64,000 nt of DNA from Nocardia sp. NBC_00508 (GCF_036346875.1 NZ_CP107852.1:4712001-4776000); one strand, 5' to 3'; shown: positions 15,747 to 24,240, counted from the first letter of the stretch. Notes: generated from the sequence alone by a model not told the origin. Translations and numbers: made by a program.

Positions 15747-15764
15747 GTGAACCGATCGGTCCAC
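15747..15764. promoter_or_regulatory. TetR operator site 1 (thioesterase side)
   Basis: GTGAACCGATCGGTCCAC contains the perfect 10-bp palindrome ACCGATCGGT (15751-15760). It is an almost exact reverse complement of site 2. Confidence 0.6.
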
Positions 15765-15782
15765 ATCTGTCATGATTGCAAC

Positions 15783-15800
15783 ATGGACCGATCGGTTCAC
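15783..15800. promoter_or_regulatory. TetR operator site 2 (TetR side)
   Basis: ATGGACCGATCGGTTCAC matches the reverse complement of site 1 at 17 of 18 positions. The palindrome centres are 36 bp apart. The site also holds the ATG (15783) of a 14-codon frame whose TGA overlaps the TetR GTG. Confidence 0.6.
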
Positions 15801-15823
15801 GCAACCGTGAACGAGGAAATCGC

Positions 15824-16423
15824 GTGACCGCCGGGCCGCGCACCAGGCTGATCGACAGCGCTATCGAGCTGGTCCGCGAGCAGGGCGTGCACGCCGCGGG
15901 GCTGGCGGCTCTGCTGGAACGCAGCAACGCCTCGCGCAATTCGCTCTACCAGCACTTTCCTTCCGGAAAGAGCGAGCTGGTCGAGACCGCGACCCGGGTC
16001 GCGGGCGACCGGATCGGTGCGGTGATCGACAAGATCACGCCAGGGCCTCCGCAGCGCTGGTTCGGGTCGCTCCTCGAATGGTGGATCACCACGCTGGAGA
16101 AGACCGGGTACCGCGCGGGGTGCCCGGTCGTCGGCGCGGCGCTCGCCGAGTCCGAACCCCGGGTGCAGGCCGCCGCGGGCGCGGTCTTCGCCGACTGGCA
16201 CCAGCGGCTGGGCGCGGCGCTGACCGCCGCGGGCCTGTCGGCGGAGGATGCGCGCTCGTTCAGCAGTTTCGCGTTCAGTGCGATGGAAGGCGCCATCGTG
16301 CAGGCGCGTGCGATGAAATCCACCCGGCCGCTGGAAGACGCGCAGCGACATCTCACGTTGCTGCTGGAGAACTATCTGGATGAACCCCCTGCTCGAGAGC
16401 CGGGCCCTCGGCCCATAGACTGA
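15824..16423 (+). CDS. TetR/AcrR family regulator (LmrA/YxaF-like)
   Basis: A 199-residue repressor. The N-terminal helix-turn-helix reads LAALLERSNASRNSLYQHFPSG, followed by a ligand domain with the GCPVVGAALAE segment common in the LmrA/YxaF subgroup. GTG 15824 was chosen because GAGGAA sits 5 nt upstream and because longer in-frame starts (TTG 15776) would place the operators inside the gene. It probably controls itself and the divergent thioesterase through the two palindromes. glyA follows at once but has its own promoter. Confidence 0.85.
   Translation: MTAGPRTRLIDSAIELVREQGVHAAGLAALLERSNASRNSLYQHFPSGKSELVETATRVAGDRIGAVIDKITPGPPQRWFGSLLEWWITTLEKTGYRAGCPVVGAALAESEPRVQAAAGAVFADWHQRLGAALTAAGLSAEDARSFSSFAFSAMEGAIVQARAMKSTRPLEDAQRHLTLLLENYLDEPPAREPGPRPID
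16416..16421 (+). promoter_or_regulatory. Putative glyA -10 (TAGACT), leaderless start
   Basis: TAGACT ends exactly 6 nt before the glyA GTG. No ribosome binding site is present, so transcription probably begins at the start codon. Confidence 0.5.
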
Positions 16424-16427
16424 GTCC

Positions 16428-17723
16428 GTGACGCAGACGACCGCCTCTGTCAATTCCCAGTCTCTCGGTGATCTCGATCCGGAACTCGCTGCCGCGATGG
16501 CAGGCGAGCTCGCCCGCGAACGCGACACCCTGGAGATGATCGCCTCCGAGAACTTCGTGCCGCGCGCGGTGCTGCAGGCGCAGGGCAGCGTGCTCACCAA
16601 CAAGTACGCCGAGGGCTACCCGGGACGGCGCTACTACGGCGGCTGCGAGCACGTCGACGTGGTGGAGACCCTGGCGCGCAACCGCGCCAAGGAGCTGTTC
16701 GACGCCGAATTCGCCAATGTGCAGCCGCATTCCGGCGCGCAGGCGAATGCCGCGGTGCTCATGTCGCTGATGGACCCGGGCGACAAGCTGCTCGGCCTGG
16801 ACCTCGCGCACGGCGGTCACCTCACCCACGGCATGCGCCTGAACTTCTCCGGCAAGCTCTACGAGGTGCACTCCTACGGGGTGAGCAAGGAAGACCACCG
16901 CGTCGACATGGACGAGGTGCGCACCATCGCTTTGGGCGCGCGTCCGAAGGTGATCGTGGCGGGCTGGTCGGCCTACCCGCGCCACCAGGACTTCGCGGCG
17001 TTCCGCGCGATCGCCGACGAGGTGGGCGCCTACCTGTGGGTGGATATGGCGCACTTCGCCGGTCTGGTCGCCGCCGGGCTGCACCCCTCGCCGGTGCCCT
17101 ACGCCGACGTGGTGTCCTCGACCGTGCACAAGACGCTCGGTGGTCCGCGCTCCGGCCTGATCCTGGCCAAGCAGGAGTACGCCAAGAAGCTGAACAGCTC
17201 GGTGTTCCCCGGCCAGCAGGGCGGGCCGCTGATGCACGCCATCGCCGCCAAGGCCGTCGCCTTCAAGATTGCCGCGACCGAGGAGTTCCGCGACCGCCAG
17301 GAGCGCACTCTGTCGGGCGCGAAGATCCTCGCCGAGCGCCTCACCGCCGCCGACGTCAAGGACAAGGGCATCAGCGTGCTCACCGGCGGCACCGACGTGC
17401 ACCTGGTGCTGGTCGATCTGCGCAACTCCGAACTCGACGGCCAGCAGGGCGAAGACCTGCTGCACGAGATCGGTATCACGGTGAACCGCAACGCCGTTCC
17501 GTTCGACCCGCGTCCGCCGATGGTCACCTCCGGCCTGCGGATCGGCACCGCGGCCCTGGCCACCCGTGGCTTCGGCGACACCGAGTTCGCCGAGGTCGCC
17601 GACATCATCGCCAGCGCGCTGGCCGGTACCGCCGACCTGGACTCGCTGCGCGCCAGGGTGAGCAAGCTGGCCAAGGACGTTCCGCTGTACGACGGTCTCG
17701 AGGACTGGCGCCTGCTCGGCTGA
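16428..17723 (+). CDS. glyA: Serine hydroxymethyltransferase
   Basis: A 431-residue PLP enzyme that converts serine and tetrahydrofolate to glycine and 5,10-methylene-tetrahydrofolate. Diagnostic segments are ASENFVPRAVLQAQGS, YAEGYPGRRYYGGCE, HGGHLTHG and the PLP-lysine motif STVHKTLGGPRSG. Length and termini match the family. It marks the left end of the backbone that is syntenic with the mycobacterial glyA-ychF region. It has its own leaderless promoter and a strong hairpin terminator. Confidence 0.98.
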   Translation: MTQTTASVNSQSLGDLDPELAAAMAGELARERDTLEMIASENFVPRAVLQAQGSVLTNKYAEGYPGRRYYGGCEHVDVVETLARNRAKELFDAEFANVQPHSGAQANAAVLMSLMDPGDKLLGLDLAHGGHLTHGMRLNFSGKLYEVHSYGVSKEDHRVDMDEVRTIALGARPKVIVAGWSAYPRHQDFAAFRAIADEVGAYLWVDMAHFAGLVAAGLHPSPVPYADVVSSTVHKTLGGPRSGLILAKQEYAKKLNSSVFPGQQGGPLMHAIAAKAVAFKIAATEEFRDRQERTLSGAKILAERLTAADVKDKGISVLTGGTDVHLVLVDLRNSELDGQQGEDLLHEIGITVNRNAVPFDPRPPMVTSGLRIGTAALATRGFGDTEFAEVADIIASALAGTADLDSLRARVSKLAKDVPLYDGLEDWRLLG

Positions 17724-17732
17724 GCCGACTGT

Positions 17733-17770
17733 GCTTCGCGCATCCGGTGCCCCCGCCGGATGTGCGAAGC
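17733..17770 (+). terminator. glyA hairpin terminator
   Basis: A 15-bp stem with one G-T pair (left arm 17733-17747, right arm 17756-17770) and an 8-nt loop begins 9 nt after the glyA stop. There is no long T-tract, as is common in high-GC actinobacteria. Confidence 0.7.
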
Positions 17771-17818
17771 GGGATCGGCGAGCACTGCTGTCCGTGCGGA
17801 CATTCGCATGGATGATGC

Positions 17819-18259
17819 TCAGGAACCGGGTAGTTCGATGCCTTTGGCCGCGGCGAGTTCGGTCAGTTTCCGCATCTCGTCGATCCCGACCGCGACATAG
17901 GCGCGCAGCATGCCGTCGTCGTCGCGGCGGAGCAGGTATTCGTAGTCGCTGTCGGTGAGCAACTCACCCGCGTTGTCGAAGAAATGCCAGCGGACGTGCA
18001 AGCGTGTGATGCGTTGGGTGAGTTCGACCTGCCCCAGCAAGGTGTGATCGACCGACGCGAGTCCCAACGCTCGATAGAACGGGTAGGACTGCCGCAGCCC
18101 CTGCGCCATATCCGCGTGCGAAGACAGCGAGCCGACGAATCCATCGCTCACAAGCGTGCCCGGCGTTCCCCACAGCGTGGCCGAGCGTTCGGCGTCGAAC
18201 GAGCTCAACGCCTGCTGGTACTCGTCCAGAAATGCTTCGATCTCATTCCGAGTTGTCAT
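17819..18259 (-). CDS. SnoaL-like/NTF2-fold protein
   Basis: A 146-residue protein with an NTF2-like layout: N-terminal helices (EIEAFLDEYQQALSSFDAE), then a curved sheet ending in DSDYEYLLRRDDDGMLRAYVAVGIDEM. Such proteins include polyketide cyclases, DUF4440 and stress proteins; no catalytic residues can be assigned. It is convergent with glyA. Confidence 0.6.
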   Translation of the reverse strand: MTTRNEIEAFLDEYQQALSSFDAERSATLWGTPGTLVSDGFVGSLSSHADMAQGLRQSYPFYRALGLASVDHTLLGQVELTQRITRLHVRWHFFDNAGELLTDSDYEYLLRRDDDGMLRAYVAVGIDEMRKLTELAAAKGIELPGS

Positions 18260-18294
18260 AGCCCCAAACTACGAGTCCGCTCGGTGATCCGGAA

Positions 18295-19035
18295 CTACCG
18301 GTCGATGCGTGCTTTCGCACGCACGATCGCCTCGTCCAAGTAGCGGGCGATATCGCCGCTGGTGCCGGGGCGGATCATCAGTGCGCGGTTGGCCGGGACC
18401 TCGCAGTAGCGGCCGTCGGGCGTGTCGATCCAGCGCAGGCGGCCGGTGCGCAGCGGTTCCGCGTTGCGCGGACCCAACAGCACAACGGCGGTGCCGCGCG
18501 TGGTGCAGGACTGCCGCCAGAAACGCCGGTAGCGCTCCTTGGCCTGGCTGGCAGGTGCACTGCCGAACAGATCGGGACGATCGTCGTTGAGATCGTCGAG
18601 CAGAAAACTCTTCTCACCCGCGGTGCCTGCAGGGGTCTCCGGCAGCAGGCGCACCAGTTCGGTGGCGAGCTGGTCGGTTCGACAGCGGCGCAGGCGGATT
18701 CGACCACCATCCGGCGCGGGGGATTGCTCGGCGAGCACGCCCGAGCCGGAGCGGGTACCGCACGCGACGGCGCGAAGTTCGATGCCGTCGCGGGTGTTGT
18801 CGTAGCCGACCAGTTCGATGCGCCAGTCGGGGCGGGCCAGCGTGGTGATCGCCGTGCGCAGCGGCAGCCGATCGTCGCGTCCCAGTTCGGCGCGGAACTG
18901 CTGTTGGTAAGCCTGGTACTCGTGCAGTCCGGGAAACCGGCTGGTGAATCGGAACGGGAACGGCATTCGGTCCAGTCCGGTGCCGAACCATGCCGCGGCG
19001 AACTGCTCGGCCGAGAGGGTCCACCGCGCCATCAT
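18295..19035 (-). CDS. EspG-like ESX (type VII secretion) chaperone
   Basis: A 246-residue protein whose N-terminus (WTLSAEQFAAAWFGTGLDRMPFPF) and overall pattern match EspG-family proteins, cytosolic chaperones that bind PPE-type substrates of ESX secretion systems. Its ATG overlaps the stop of the upstream PPE-like gene (ATGA), which indicates translational coupling. The family assignment rests on the N-terminal motif, length and context, not on catalytic residues. Confidence 0.7.
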   Translation of the reverse strand: MMARWTLSAEQFAAAWFGTGLDRMPFPFRFTSRFPGLHEYQAYQQQFRAELGRDDRLPLRTAITTLARPDWRIELVGYDNTRDGIELRAVACGTRSGSGVLAEQSPAPDGGRIRLRRCRTDQLATELVRLLPETPAGTAGEKSFLLDDLNDDRPDLFGSAPASQAKERYRRFWRQSCTTRGTAVVLLGPRNAEPLRTGRLRWIDTPDGRYCEVPANRALMIRPGTSGDIARYLDEAIVRAKARIDR

Positions 19036-20222
19036 TGCTCTCCGAGCACCGGCGGCACTGTCGGTTTCACCTCGCCGAGCAGCTCTTTCGCGTGCTCTTC
19101 GGTGCGCAGGTATTTCGGCGATTTGTGCTCGTCGTCGTCCGCGCCCTTGCCGCGCATGCCCGGCGGGATCAAGCCCGAGTATCCCGACAGGCCGGGTGCG
19201 CCCGGGCGTCCCGGCACCGCGGATGGTGCCGTCGACGCCGCGGGGGCGGTGGGCGGTGCGGCACGGGAGGTACCCGGTCGCGGTTGGTTGTCGTTGTCCC
19301 CGGTGATACTCGGGCGGCCGAGCGAACCGGGCGTGCCCGGTCTGCTCGGCGTGCCGTTGAACGAGGTCGGCGTGACGGTGGCGGGCGCCGTCGGCAGGGG
19401 CATGGTCGGGGCGATCGGGGTGCCGAGGCCGGATGTCGGCGGCCTCGCGGTGGACGCCGCCGCCGTCGGCGTTCCGATGTCATGGTTCTGTGCAACCGAT
19501 TGGGCTGCAACGGTTTCCGGAGCGCCTTCGGAAGTCGGCGACACTTCCGCGTCCGGCGTGCTTTCCGCGTCAGCTCCGCCCGGGGAGCCGCTGCTCTCTG
19601 AAGCGGACGTGTCGTCGGAGGAGGCCGTATCGCCCCGGCCGGTACCGTTCAACAGCGCCTGCGAGCTGACGCTCGTATCCGCCTGCACGCCGTTCCCGGT
19701 CTCGACGCCGGGTGCCGCGGCGGCCTGGCCGAGGGGTGGCGGCAGTGTGGGGATAGCCGGTGCCGTGCTCCCGTACGGCTGGATGTACTGGGTGTTCATC
19801 TCGTCGCGGGCCTGTTCTTCCCGCGAGTTGCGCTGCTGCGGATCGGCCGGACTACCGGAGGTGTCCAGCACGTCCGGCACCGACATCTTGAACCTCGCCG
19901 CCGCGTTCGCCGCCGCCGACAGCGGTCCGCTCTGCACGCCCAAAGCCTCGCCGAATTCACCCACCCGTGCCGCGTAGTCCCGTACGCCGCGCACCGCGCT
20001 CTCCGCCGCCGCGCCCTCCCAATGCTGTTCCACCGCTTTCTTGATAGCGGTCTCGAACTCCTGCCCGGCGTTCGTCACCGCCGCCGCGATACCCGCCCAC
20101 GCGTCCAGTGCGCCGCCGAGCTCGGCCGGGTTCATCGCATCGGCGGCCTGTTTGATCTCGGCGTGCGAGAAACTGTGCGCGTTCTCCGGATTGGTGATCA
20201 CGCGGCCATCGGTCTGTCTCAT
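19032..20222 (-). CDS. PPE-like putative ESX substrate with Pro/Thr/Ser-rich tail
   Basis: A 396-residue protein. The N-terminal ~140 residues are helical with an HWEG turn (AVEQHWEGAAAESAVRGV), like the helix-turn-helix of WXG100/PPE proteins. A long low-complexity Pro, Thr, Ser and Gly region follows, then a C-terminal PKYLRTEEHAKELLGE segment seen in related actinobacterial ESX-linked proteins. There is no signal peptide, as expected for type VII secretion. It is coupled to the EspG-like gene and lies 17 nt after the DUF3558 lipoprotein. Confidence 0.65.
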   Translation of the reverse strand: MRQTDGRVITNPENAHSFSHAEIKQAADAMNPAELGGALDAWAGIAAAVTNAGQEFETAIKKAVEQHWEGAAAESAVRGVRDYAARVGEFGEALGVQSGPLSAAANAAARFKMSVPDVLDTSGSPADPQQRNSREEQARDEMNTQYIQPYGSTAPAIPTLPPPLGQAAAAPGVETGNGVQADTSVSSQALLNGTGRGDTASSDDTSASESSGSPGGADAESTPDAEVSPTSEGAPETVAAQSVAQNHDIGTPTAAASTARPPTSGLGTPIAPTMPLPTAPATVTPTSFNGTPSRPGTPGSLGRPSITGDNDNQPRPGTSRAAPPTAPAASTAPSAVPGRPGAPGLSGYSGLIPPGMRGKGADDDEHKSPKYLRTEEHAKELLGEVKPTVPPVLGEQ

Positions 20223-20239
20223 GACGCTTCCCCCGATGT

Positions 20240-20824
20240 TCAGCTGCCCGAGGGCAGCAGCGGTGCGATTGTCCGGGCGATGTCGGTGGCGATATCGCAG
20301 GCGACAAGGTTCTTGTTCGCTGATGTCTGTGGCACGTTGGTCAGAATGTAGAGCGAGCCGGACCTCATCTCGACGTTGACCGTGCAGCCACCAGGAACGT
20401 CCGGGCGGGCCTCATAACGCACGGCTTTTCGGTCGCCCGCCGAGATGTCCACGGCAGCAGGATATTTTCCCCGAACCTGGTCGAGCGTGCCGTTGGTCGT
20501 CTCGACGACGAAGCCGTAGCCTGCTTTCGCGACGTAGCGGCACCCTTTCCAGGTGACGCCGCCCTGGCTGTCCTGCTTGGGTTCGGGCGGTTCGGCGTCC
20601 CACCGGCGCTGGGCGAGCAGCTGAGGCGTCAGTGCCGTGCAGGGATCGAATGCCGCCGGTGAGCCCGCTCCGGTGGACGCGCCCGAGCCCGCACCAGCCG
20701 CTCCCGGCGTGGTCGGCGTCGGTGATTCGGTGGCGGTCGTCCGGCCACCACACGCTGCCAGCAGGACGACGCCCGTCGCCGCGAGTGCGAAACCGGTTCC
20801 GCGAGCGGCTGAGCCGAGCTTCAT
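20240..20824 (-). CDS. DUF3558 lipoprotein
   Basis: A 194-residue secreted lipoprotein. The signal peptide ends in the lipobox LLAAC, followed by a Thr/Pro/Gly linker and a DUF3558 domain starting FDPCTALTPQLLA, with Cys pairs at WKGCRY and GGCTVNV and a final ACDIATDIARTIAPLL helix. The start overlaps the upstream stop (ATGA at 20821-20824). DUF3558 lipoproteins often accompany ESX-related genes in Nocardia and Rhodococcus; the function is unknown. Confidence 0.8.
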   Translation of the reverse strand: MKLGSAARGTGFALAATGVVLLAACGGRTTATESPTPTTPGAAGAGSGASTGAGSPAAFDPCTALTPQLLAQRRWDAEPPEPKQDSQGGVTWKGCRYVAKAGYGFVVETTNGTLDQVRGKYPAAVDISAGDRKAVRYEARPDVPGGCTVNVEMRSGSLYILTNVPQTSANKNLVACDIATDIARTIAPLLPSGS

Positions 20825-21207
20825 ACGCTGACCTCCCGCATCGCCGCAGCGAATTCCGCATCGGTACGAACGTAGGTATCGCAGATGGTTTTGAACATGG
20901 CCTGGATCTCCTGCGCCGTGGAGATGTAGTCGGTGAGAGTGTCGAAGGCATTGTTCGGCCCGCCGAAGGCTTTCTCCCGGAACAGGCGCACCAACTCGAT
21001 GGCGGAGGACAACCGGGGATTGTCCTCGCCGAGCCCCCAGGTCTGTCGCTCACCGAGTTCGCGTGCGTCGGTTTGCGCCGCCACGAGCGCATCGATCAAC
21101 TCCTGGCACGCCCGGTCGATATCGACGAACCCCTGCGGATCCATCCGCACCTGCAACGCCCCGGTTTTCGCAGCCTCGATGTAACCGGGAAACGGGTTGT
21201 CCACCAT
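20821..21207 (-). CDS. Small helical protein, first gene of the EspG/PPE-like operon
   Basis: A 128-residue, mostly helical acidic protein without a signal peptide (starts MVDNPFPGYIEAAKTGALQV; contains QTWGLGEDNP). I do not recognise a named domain. By size and place it may be a WXG100-like or other ESX partner. The next gene starts inside its stop codon (ATGA), so the four genes from 21207 to 18295 form a tight operon. The ~200 bp upstream (21208-21409) show no gene. Confidence 0.55.
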   Translation of the reverse strand: MVDNPFPGYIEAAKTGALQVRMDPQGFVDIDRACQELIDALVAAQTDARELGERQTWGLGEDNPRLSSAIELVRLFREKAFGGPNNAFDTLTDYISTAQEIQAMFKTICDTYVRTDAEFAAAMREVSV

Positions 21208-21409
21208 CGCCGTCCCTTCCGTCAGTGCTGTCTGACCTTATAGACGCGTCCCATCCCACTCCGGTTCCATCGAAACACAATCGACTCCGCGAGGTCGACG
21301 CGTCGCGGCGGCCGTCGTTGTGGGTGCGGCCGTCGCGAACTGCGGTGTTGCGCCGGGGGGCGAGGCGAGCAGACCGAGTCCGATTGCTGTCAAGGCGGGT
21401 GACGAACTG

Positions 21410-22606
21410 TCAGTGCGCGTCCCCCACGCCGACCAGGGCTGGGTAGTCCCGCAGGTCGATGTCGTCGGCGGCATTGTCGCCGTATTCCGCCATCCAGCCG
21501 AACAGCCGAGATCCGAGGAACCAGTTGCGCGTTCTGATACCGAGACCGGTCTTGGGAGCCAGGAAGGGGCCGGCGTTGCTGTTGCCCGCGATCTTGGCGT
21601 AGCGCCGCATGATCCGGTCGTAGCGGGCGAAAGCGACGGTGTGATCGCCGTCGGCCAGGGTTAATTCGCCCGCGATGACGTACGCGCCGACCACGGCGAG
21701 CCCGGTGCCGAAGCCGCCCAGCGTGTTTCCGTACCCGGAATCGCCGACCAGCGCGACGCGGCCTTTGGTGTAGCCGCCCGCCATCCGGACCTGGCTGACC
21801 GAGTCCAGGTAGATGTCGTCGAAGTCGGCCAGCTCGGCGAGCATCCGCGGCACCTCCCATCCGACGTCGGCGAAAGCCTCGGTGAGGATGCGCCGCTGGG
21901 TGGCGCTGTCGTCGCGGGCGTAGTCGAGTTCGGGGGAGGCGAAGATGTACATCTGCTGCGCCTTCGGTCCGCCGCTGATCGCGAGCCGTCCAGGAGCGTT
22001 GTGGCCGTGGGCGATCGCCCGTTCCCGCGAGCCGGTCGTCGTCGTGCTCCGCGGACTCGCGCCTGCGACGGCGTAGTGATAACCGAGGTGCTGCACGAAT
22101 TCCCGCTCCGGGCCGAAAGTCAGCGCCCGTACCCGGGAATGGATGCCGTCGGCCCCGAAGACGAGGTCGAAAGTGCGCCCGGGGGCGTGCTCGAACTCGA
22201 CGTGCACGCCGTCCCCGGTCTCGGTGAGCGCGGTGATCGAATCACCGAACAGGTATTCGCAGTGGTCGGCGGTGCGCCGGTAGATGATCTCCGACAGGTC
22301 GCCGCGCAGGATCTCCACGTCGCCGCCGGTGAAGTCACCCGACATCAGGGCGAGCCGGGTGCCGCGCTGGTCGACGAACACGGTGTCGGTGGCGCCGGTC
22401 CTCCGTGCTTCGACGTCGTCCAGGATGCTCATCCGCTCCAGGACGGTGCGGTGGGTGTGGCCCTTGAAGTCGACGGCCTGCCCGCCGGGACGCAGGGCGG
22501 GAGCGCGCTCGACGACGGTGACGGCGAACCCGTAGCGATGCAGCCAGTAGGCCAGCGCGGGTCCGGCGATGCCGGCGCCGGAGATGAGGACGGTGGTGTT
22601 GCGCAT
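21410..22606 (-). CDS. FAD-dependent monooxygenase (PheA/TfdB/TetX-like)
   Basis: A 398-residue flavoprotein hydroxylase. The N-terminal FAD-binding GAGIAGPALAYWL motif, the DG motif FGADGIHSRVRAL and the second FAD motif GRVALVGDSGYGNTLGGFGTGLA are all present and in order. The single-component family hydroxylates aromatic or polyketide-like compounds with NAD(P)H and oxygen; TetX-type members inactivate antibiotics. It is divergent from a TetR regulator, which suggests induction by its substrate. Confidence 0.88.
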   Translation of the reverse strand: MRNTTVLISGAGIAGPALAYWLHRYGFAVTVVERAPALRPGGQAVDFKGHTHRTVLERMSILDDVEARRTGATDTVFVDQRGTRLALMSGDFTGGDVEILRGDLSEIIYRRTADHCEYLFGDSITALTETGDGVHVEFEHAPGRTFDLVFGADGIHSRVRALTFGPEREFVQHLGYHYAVAGASPRSTTTTGSRERAIAHGHNAPGRLAISGGPKAQQMYIFASPELDYARDDSATQRRILTEAFADVGWEVPRMLAELADFDDIYLDSVSQVRMAGGYTKGRVALVGDSGYGNTLGGFGTGLAVVGAYVIAGELTLADGDHTVAFARYDRIMRRYAKIAGNSNAGPFLAPKTGLGIRTRNWFLGSRLFGWMAEYGDNAADDIDLRDYPALVGVGDAH

Positions 22607-22622
22607 GAGGATCTCCTCCGAA

Positions 22623-22680
22623 ATCTGTGTCCGATGGAATCTGTATCCGCCAGACGCAAATTAGCGTATGGTAGACACAG
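22623..22680. promoter_or_regulatory. Divergent control region with repeated CTGTNTCC motifs
   Basis: Between the monooxygenase and TetR are two direct copies of AATCTGT(G/A)TCCG (about 22622-22633 and 22639-22650) and an inverted CTGTGTC (22625-22631) / GACACAG (22674-22680). These are reasonable TetR binding sites. Confidence 0.4.
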
Positions 22681-22715
22681 TTCCACGTCAAGGCGTTCTC
22701 CGGAAGGATGCGGTC

Positions 22716-23435
22716 ATGCCGACACCGACGACCCTGGAACTGCTCTGGGGCCTCCAGCAGCGCCCCAAGCGCGGGCCGAAACCCGCGCTGTCGCTGGAGC
22801 GGATCGTCGCCGAGGCGATCGCGCTCGCCGATGCCGAGGGCTTGGCCAACCTGTCCATGCAGCGGATTGCCGAGCGCTTGGGCTTCACCAAGATGTCGCT
22901 GTACCGCTACGTGCCCGGCAAGGCCGAGCTCATCGCGTTGATGTTGGACGCCGCGCTGGGCGCACCCCCGGAGCTGCCCGCGGCAAAGTTGGCATCGGCC
23001 GACGAGCCCTGGCGCGACCAACTCGGCCCCTGGTGCGAGACGCTCTACCGGCGCTTCCGCGAACACCCCTGGTCAATGGAGGTGTCCGTGGGGGTCCGGC
23101 CGATCGGCCCGAACGAGATGGCCTGGATGGAAGCCGCACTCGCCGCGCTCGCCGAGACCGGTCTCACCAACGCCGAACGCCTGGACACCATCGTCCTGCT
23201 GACCGGCCATGCGCGCAGTCTGGTGCAGCAGGTGCGCGTGGTGGACACCGAGACGTACGAGCAACAGATCGCTGGGCAGTTCGCCGACATGGTCGCCGCC
23301 GCGGCCGATCGCTACCCGGCGGCGGCCGCCGCGTTCGCCGAGGAGGGCGCGGTCGCCGGCGGGGAAGGCGCGCTGAAGTTCGGCATCGGGCGCATCCTCG
23401 ACGGACTTGCCGTGCTCATCGCGCGCCGTCGCTGA
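22716..23435 (+). CDS. TetR family regulator (tetracycline-repressor C-terminal type)
   Basis: A 239-residue repressor. ATG 22716 has GGAAGGA about 8 nt upstream, and the longer frame lacks a good start. The HTH reads LSMQRIAERLGFTKMSLYRYVPGK, followed by an all-helical ligand domain of the TetR_C type. It is preceded by a basic RPKRGPKPALSLERIV segment. It probably represses the divergent flavin monooxygenase. Confidence 0.88.
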   Translation: MPTPTTLELLWGLQQRPKRGPKPALSLERIVAEAIALADAEGLANLSMQRIAERLGFTKMSLYRYVPGKAELIALMLDAALGAPPELPAAKLASADEPWRDQLGPWCETLYRRFREHPWSMEVSVGVRPIGPNEMAWMEAALAALAETGLTNAERLDTIVLLTGHARSLVQQVRVVDTETYEQQIAGQFADMVAAAADRYPAAAAAFAEEGAVAGGEGALKFGIGRILDGLAVLIARRR

Positions 23436-23446
23436 CCAGCGCGGCT

Positions 23447-23452
23447 TACGCT
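23447..23452 (+). promoter_or_regulatory. Putative -10 (TACGCT), leaderless start
   Basis: TACGCT ends exactly 6 nt before ATG 23459. Confidence 0.45.
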
Positions 23453-23458
23453 CGGACC

Positions 23459-23881
23459 ATGACCGACGAACTCGACCTGAAACAGGACTCGATCACCACG
23501 GTGCGGGAATTCTTCGCCGCGCTGGAACTGGGCGCGTCCGAGGAGGCGATCGATCTGCTGCACCCGGACATCGTCTGGAAGAACACCTCGCTGCCCGATG
23601 TGAAAGGCGTCCGCCGGGCCGGCGGCTTGCTGCGCGGCCTGCGCCGCGACTGGCTCGGATTCGGCGTCGACATGCACCACATCGCCGCCGACGGCGACAT
23701 CGTGCTCACCGACCGCACCGACTACCTGCGCTTCGGGCCGATGCGCATCGGGTTCTGGGTGGCGGGCACGTTCGAGCTGCGCGGCGGCCGAATCATCCTG
23801 TGGCACGACCACTTCAGCTGGGAGAACGTCCTGCGCGGCACGGCCGTCGGTCTGTGGCGTGCGGTACTGCGCCGCGGCTGA
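23459..23881 (+). CDS. Limonene-1,2-epoxide-hydrolase-like NTF2-fold protein
   Basis: A 140-residue protein resembling limonene epoxide hydrolases. The pattern VLTDRTDYLRF (R-x-D) followed by FELRGGRIILWHDHFS (W-x-D) matches the Asp-Arg-Asp catalytic triad region of that family. These enzymes hydrolyse epoxides without a covalent intermediate. The gene follows the TetR gene by 23 nt but has its own leaderless promoter. With the nearby flavin monooxygenase it could handle oxygenated hydrophobic compounds (inference). Confidence 0.7.
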   Translation: MTDELDLKQDSITTVREFFAALELGASEEAIDLLHPDIVWKNTSLPDVKGVRRAGGLLRGLRRDWLGFGVDMHHIAADGDIVLTDRTDYLRFGPMRIGFWVAGTFELRGGRIILWHDHFSWENVLRGTAVGLWRAVLRRG

Positions 23882-23887
23882 CCGGAC

Positions 23888-24163
23888 TCAGGACGAGTGC
23901 TGGGTCAGATACTCCAGGTACACCGGCCGCAACACCTCGGCGACCGCGCTGTCGCCCCCGTGGATGTAGTCGTCGATCATGGGCAGCACATACTTGATGT
24001 CCGCCTCGCTCTCGCCGACATTGCCCGCGGCGGCCTCCGCGGCGGGGATCGAGGTGAGCAGCCGCCAGAGGAACTTCACGTCACCGCGCCGCAGAGCCAA
24101 CTTCATGGCTCGATCGTGCAGCTCCTTCGACGACAGCTTCTCCAAATCCTCGTTACCGGACAT
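23888..24163 (-). CDS. Conserved hypothetical protein, 91 residues
   Basis: ATG 24163 (MSGNEDLEKLSSKELHDRAM) opens a 91-residue mostly helical, acidic protein without signal peptide, ending LEYLTQHSS. No domain is recognised. Codon bias is good throughout, and it is convergent with the epoxide-hydrolase-like gene. Confidence 0.6.
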   Translation of the reverse strand: MSGNEDLEKLSSKELHDRAMKLALRRGDVKFLWRLLTSIPAAEAAAGNVGESEADIKYVLPMIDDYIHGGDSAVAEVLRPVYLEYLTQHSS

Positions 24164-24240
24164 ACCAGCGACTCTATCCGTCGAATCGGGCGACAGCGAC
24201 CGCGTGGCGCATCCCGTCGTGCTGCGGTGCCCGTGCTGCG

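Noticed and set aside
22001..23881. A single 626-codon plus frame across the monooxygenase antisense, TetR and epoxide-hydrolase-like gene
   Set aside because: Only the last 140 codons (from ATG 23459) look like a protein; the rest overlaps better-supported genes.
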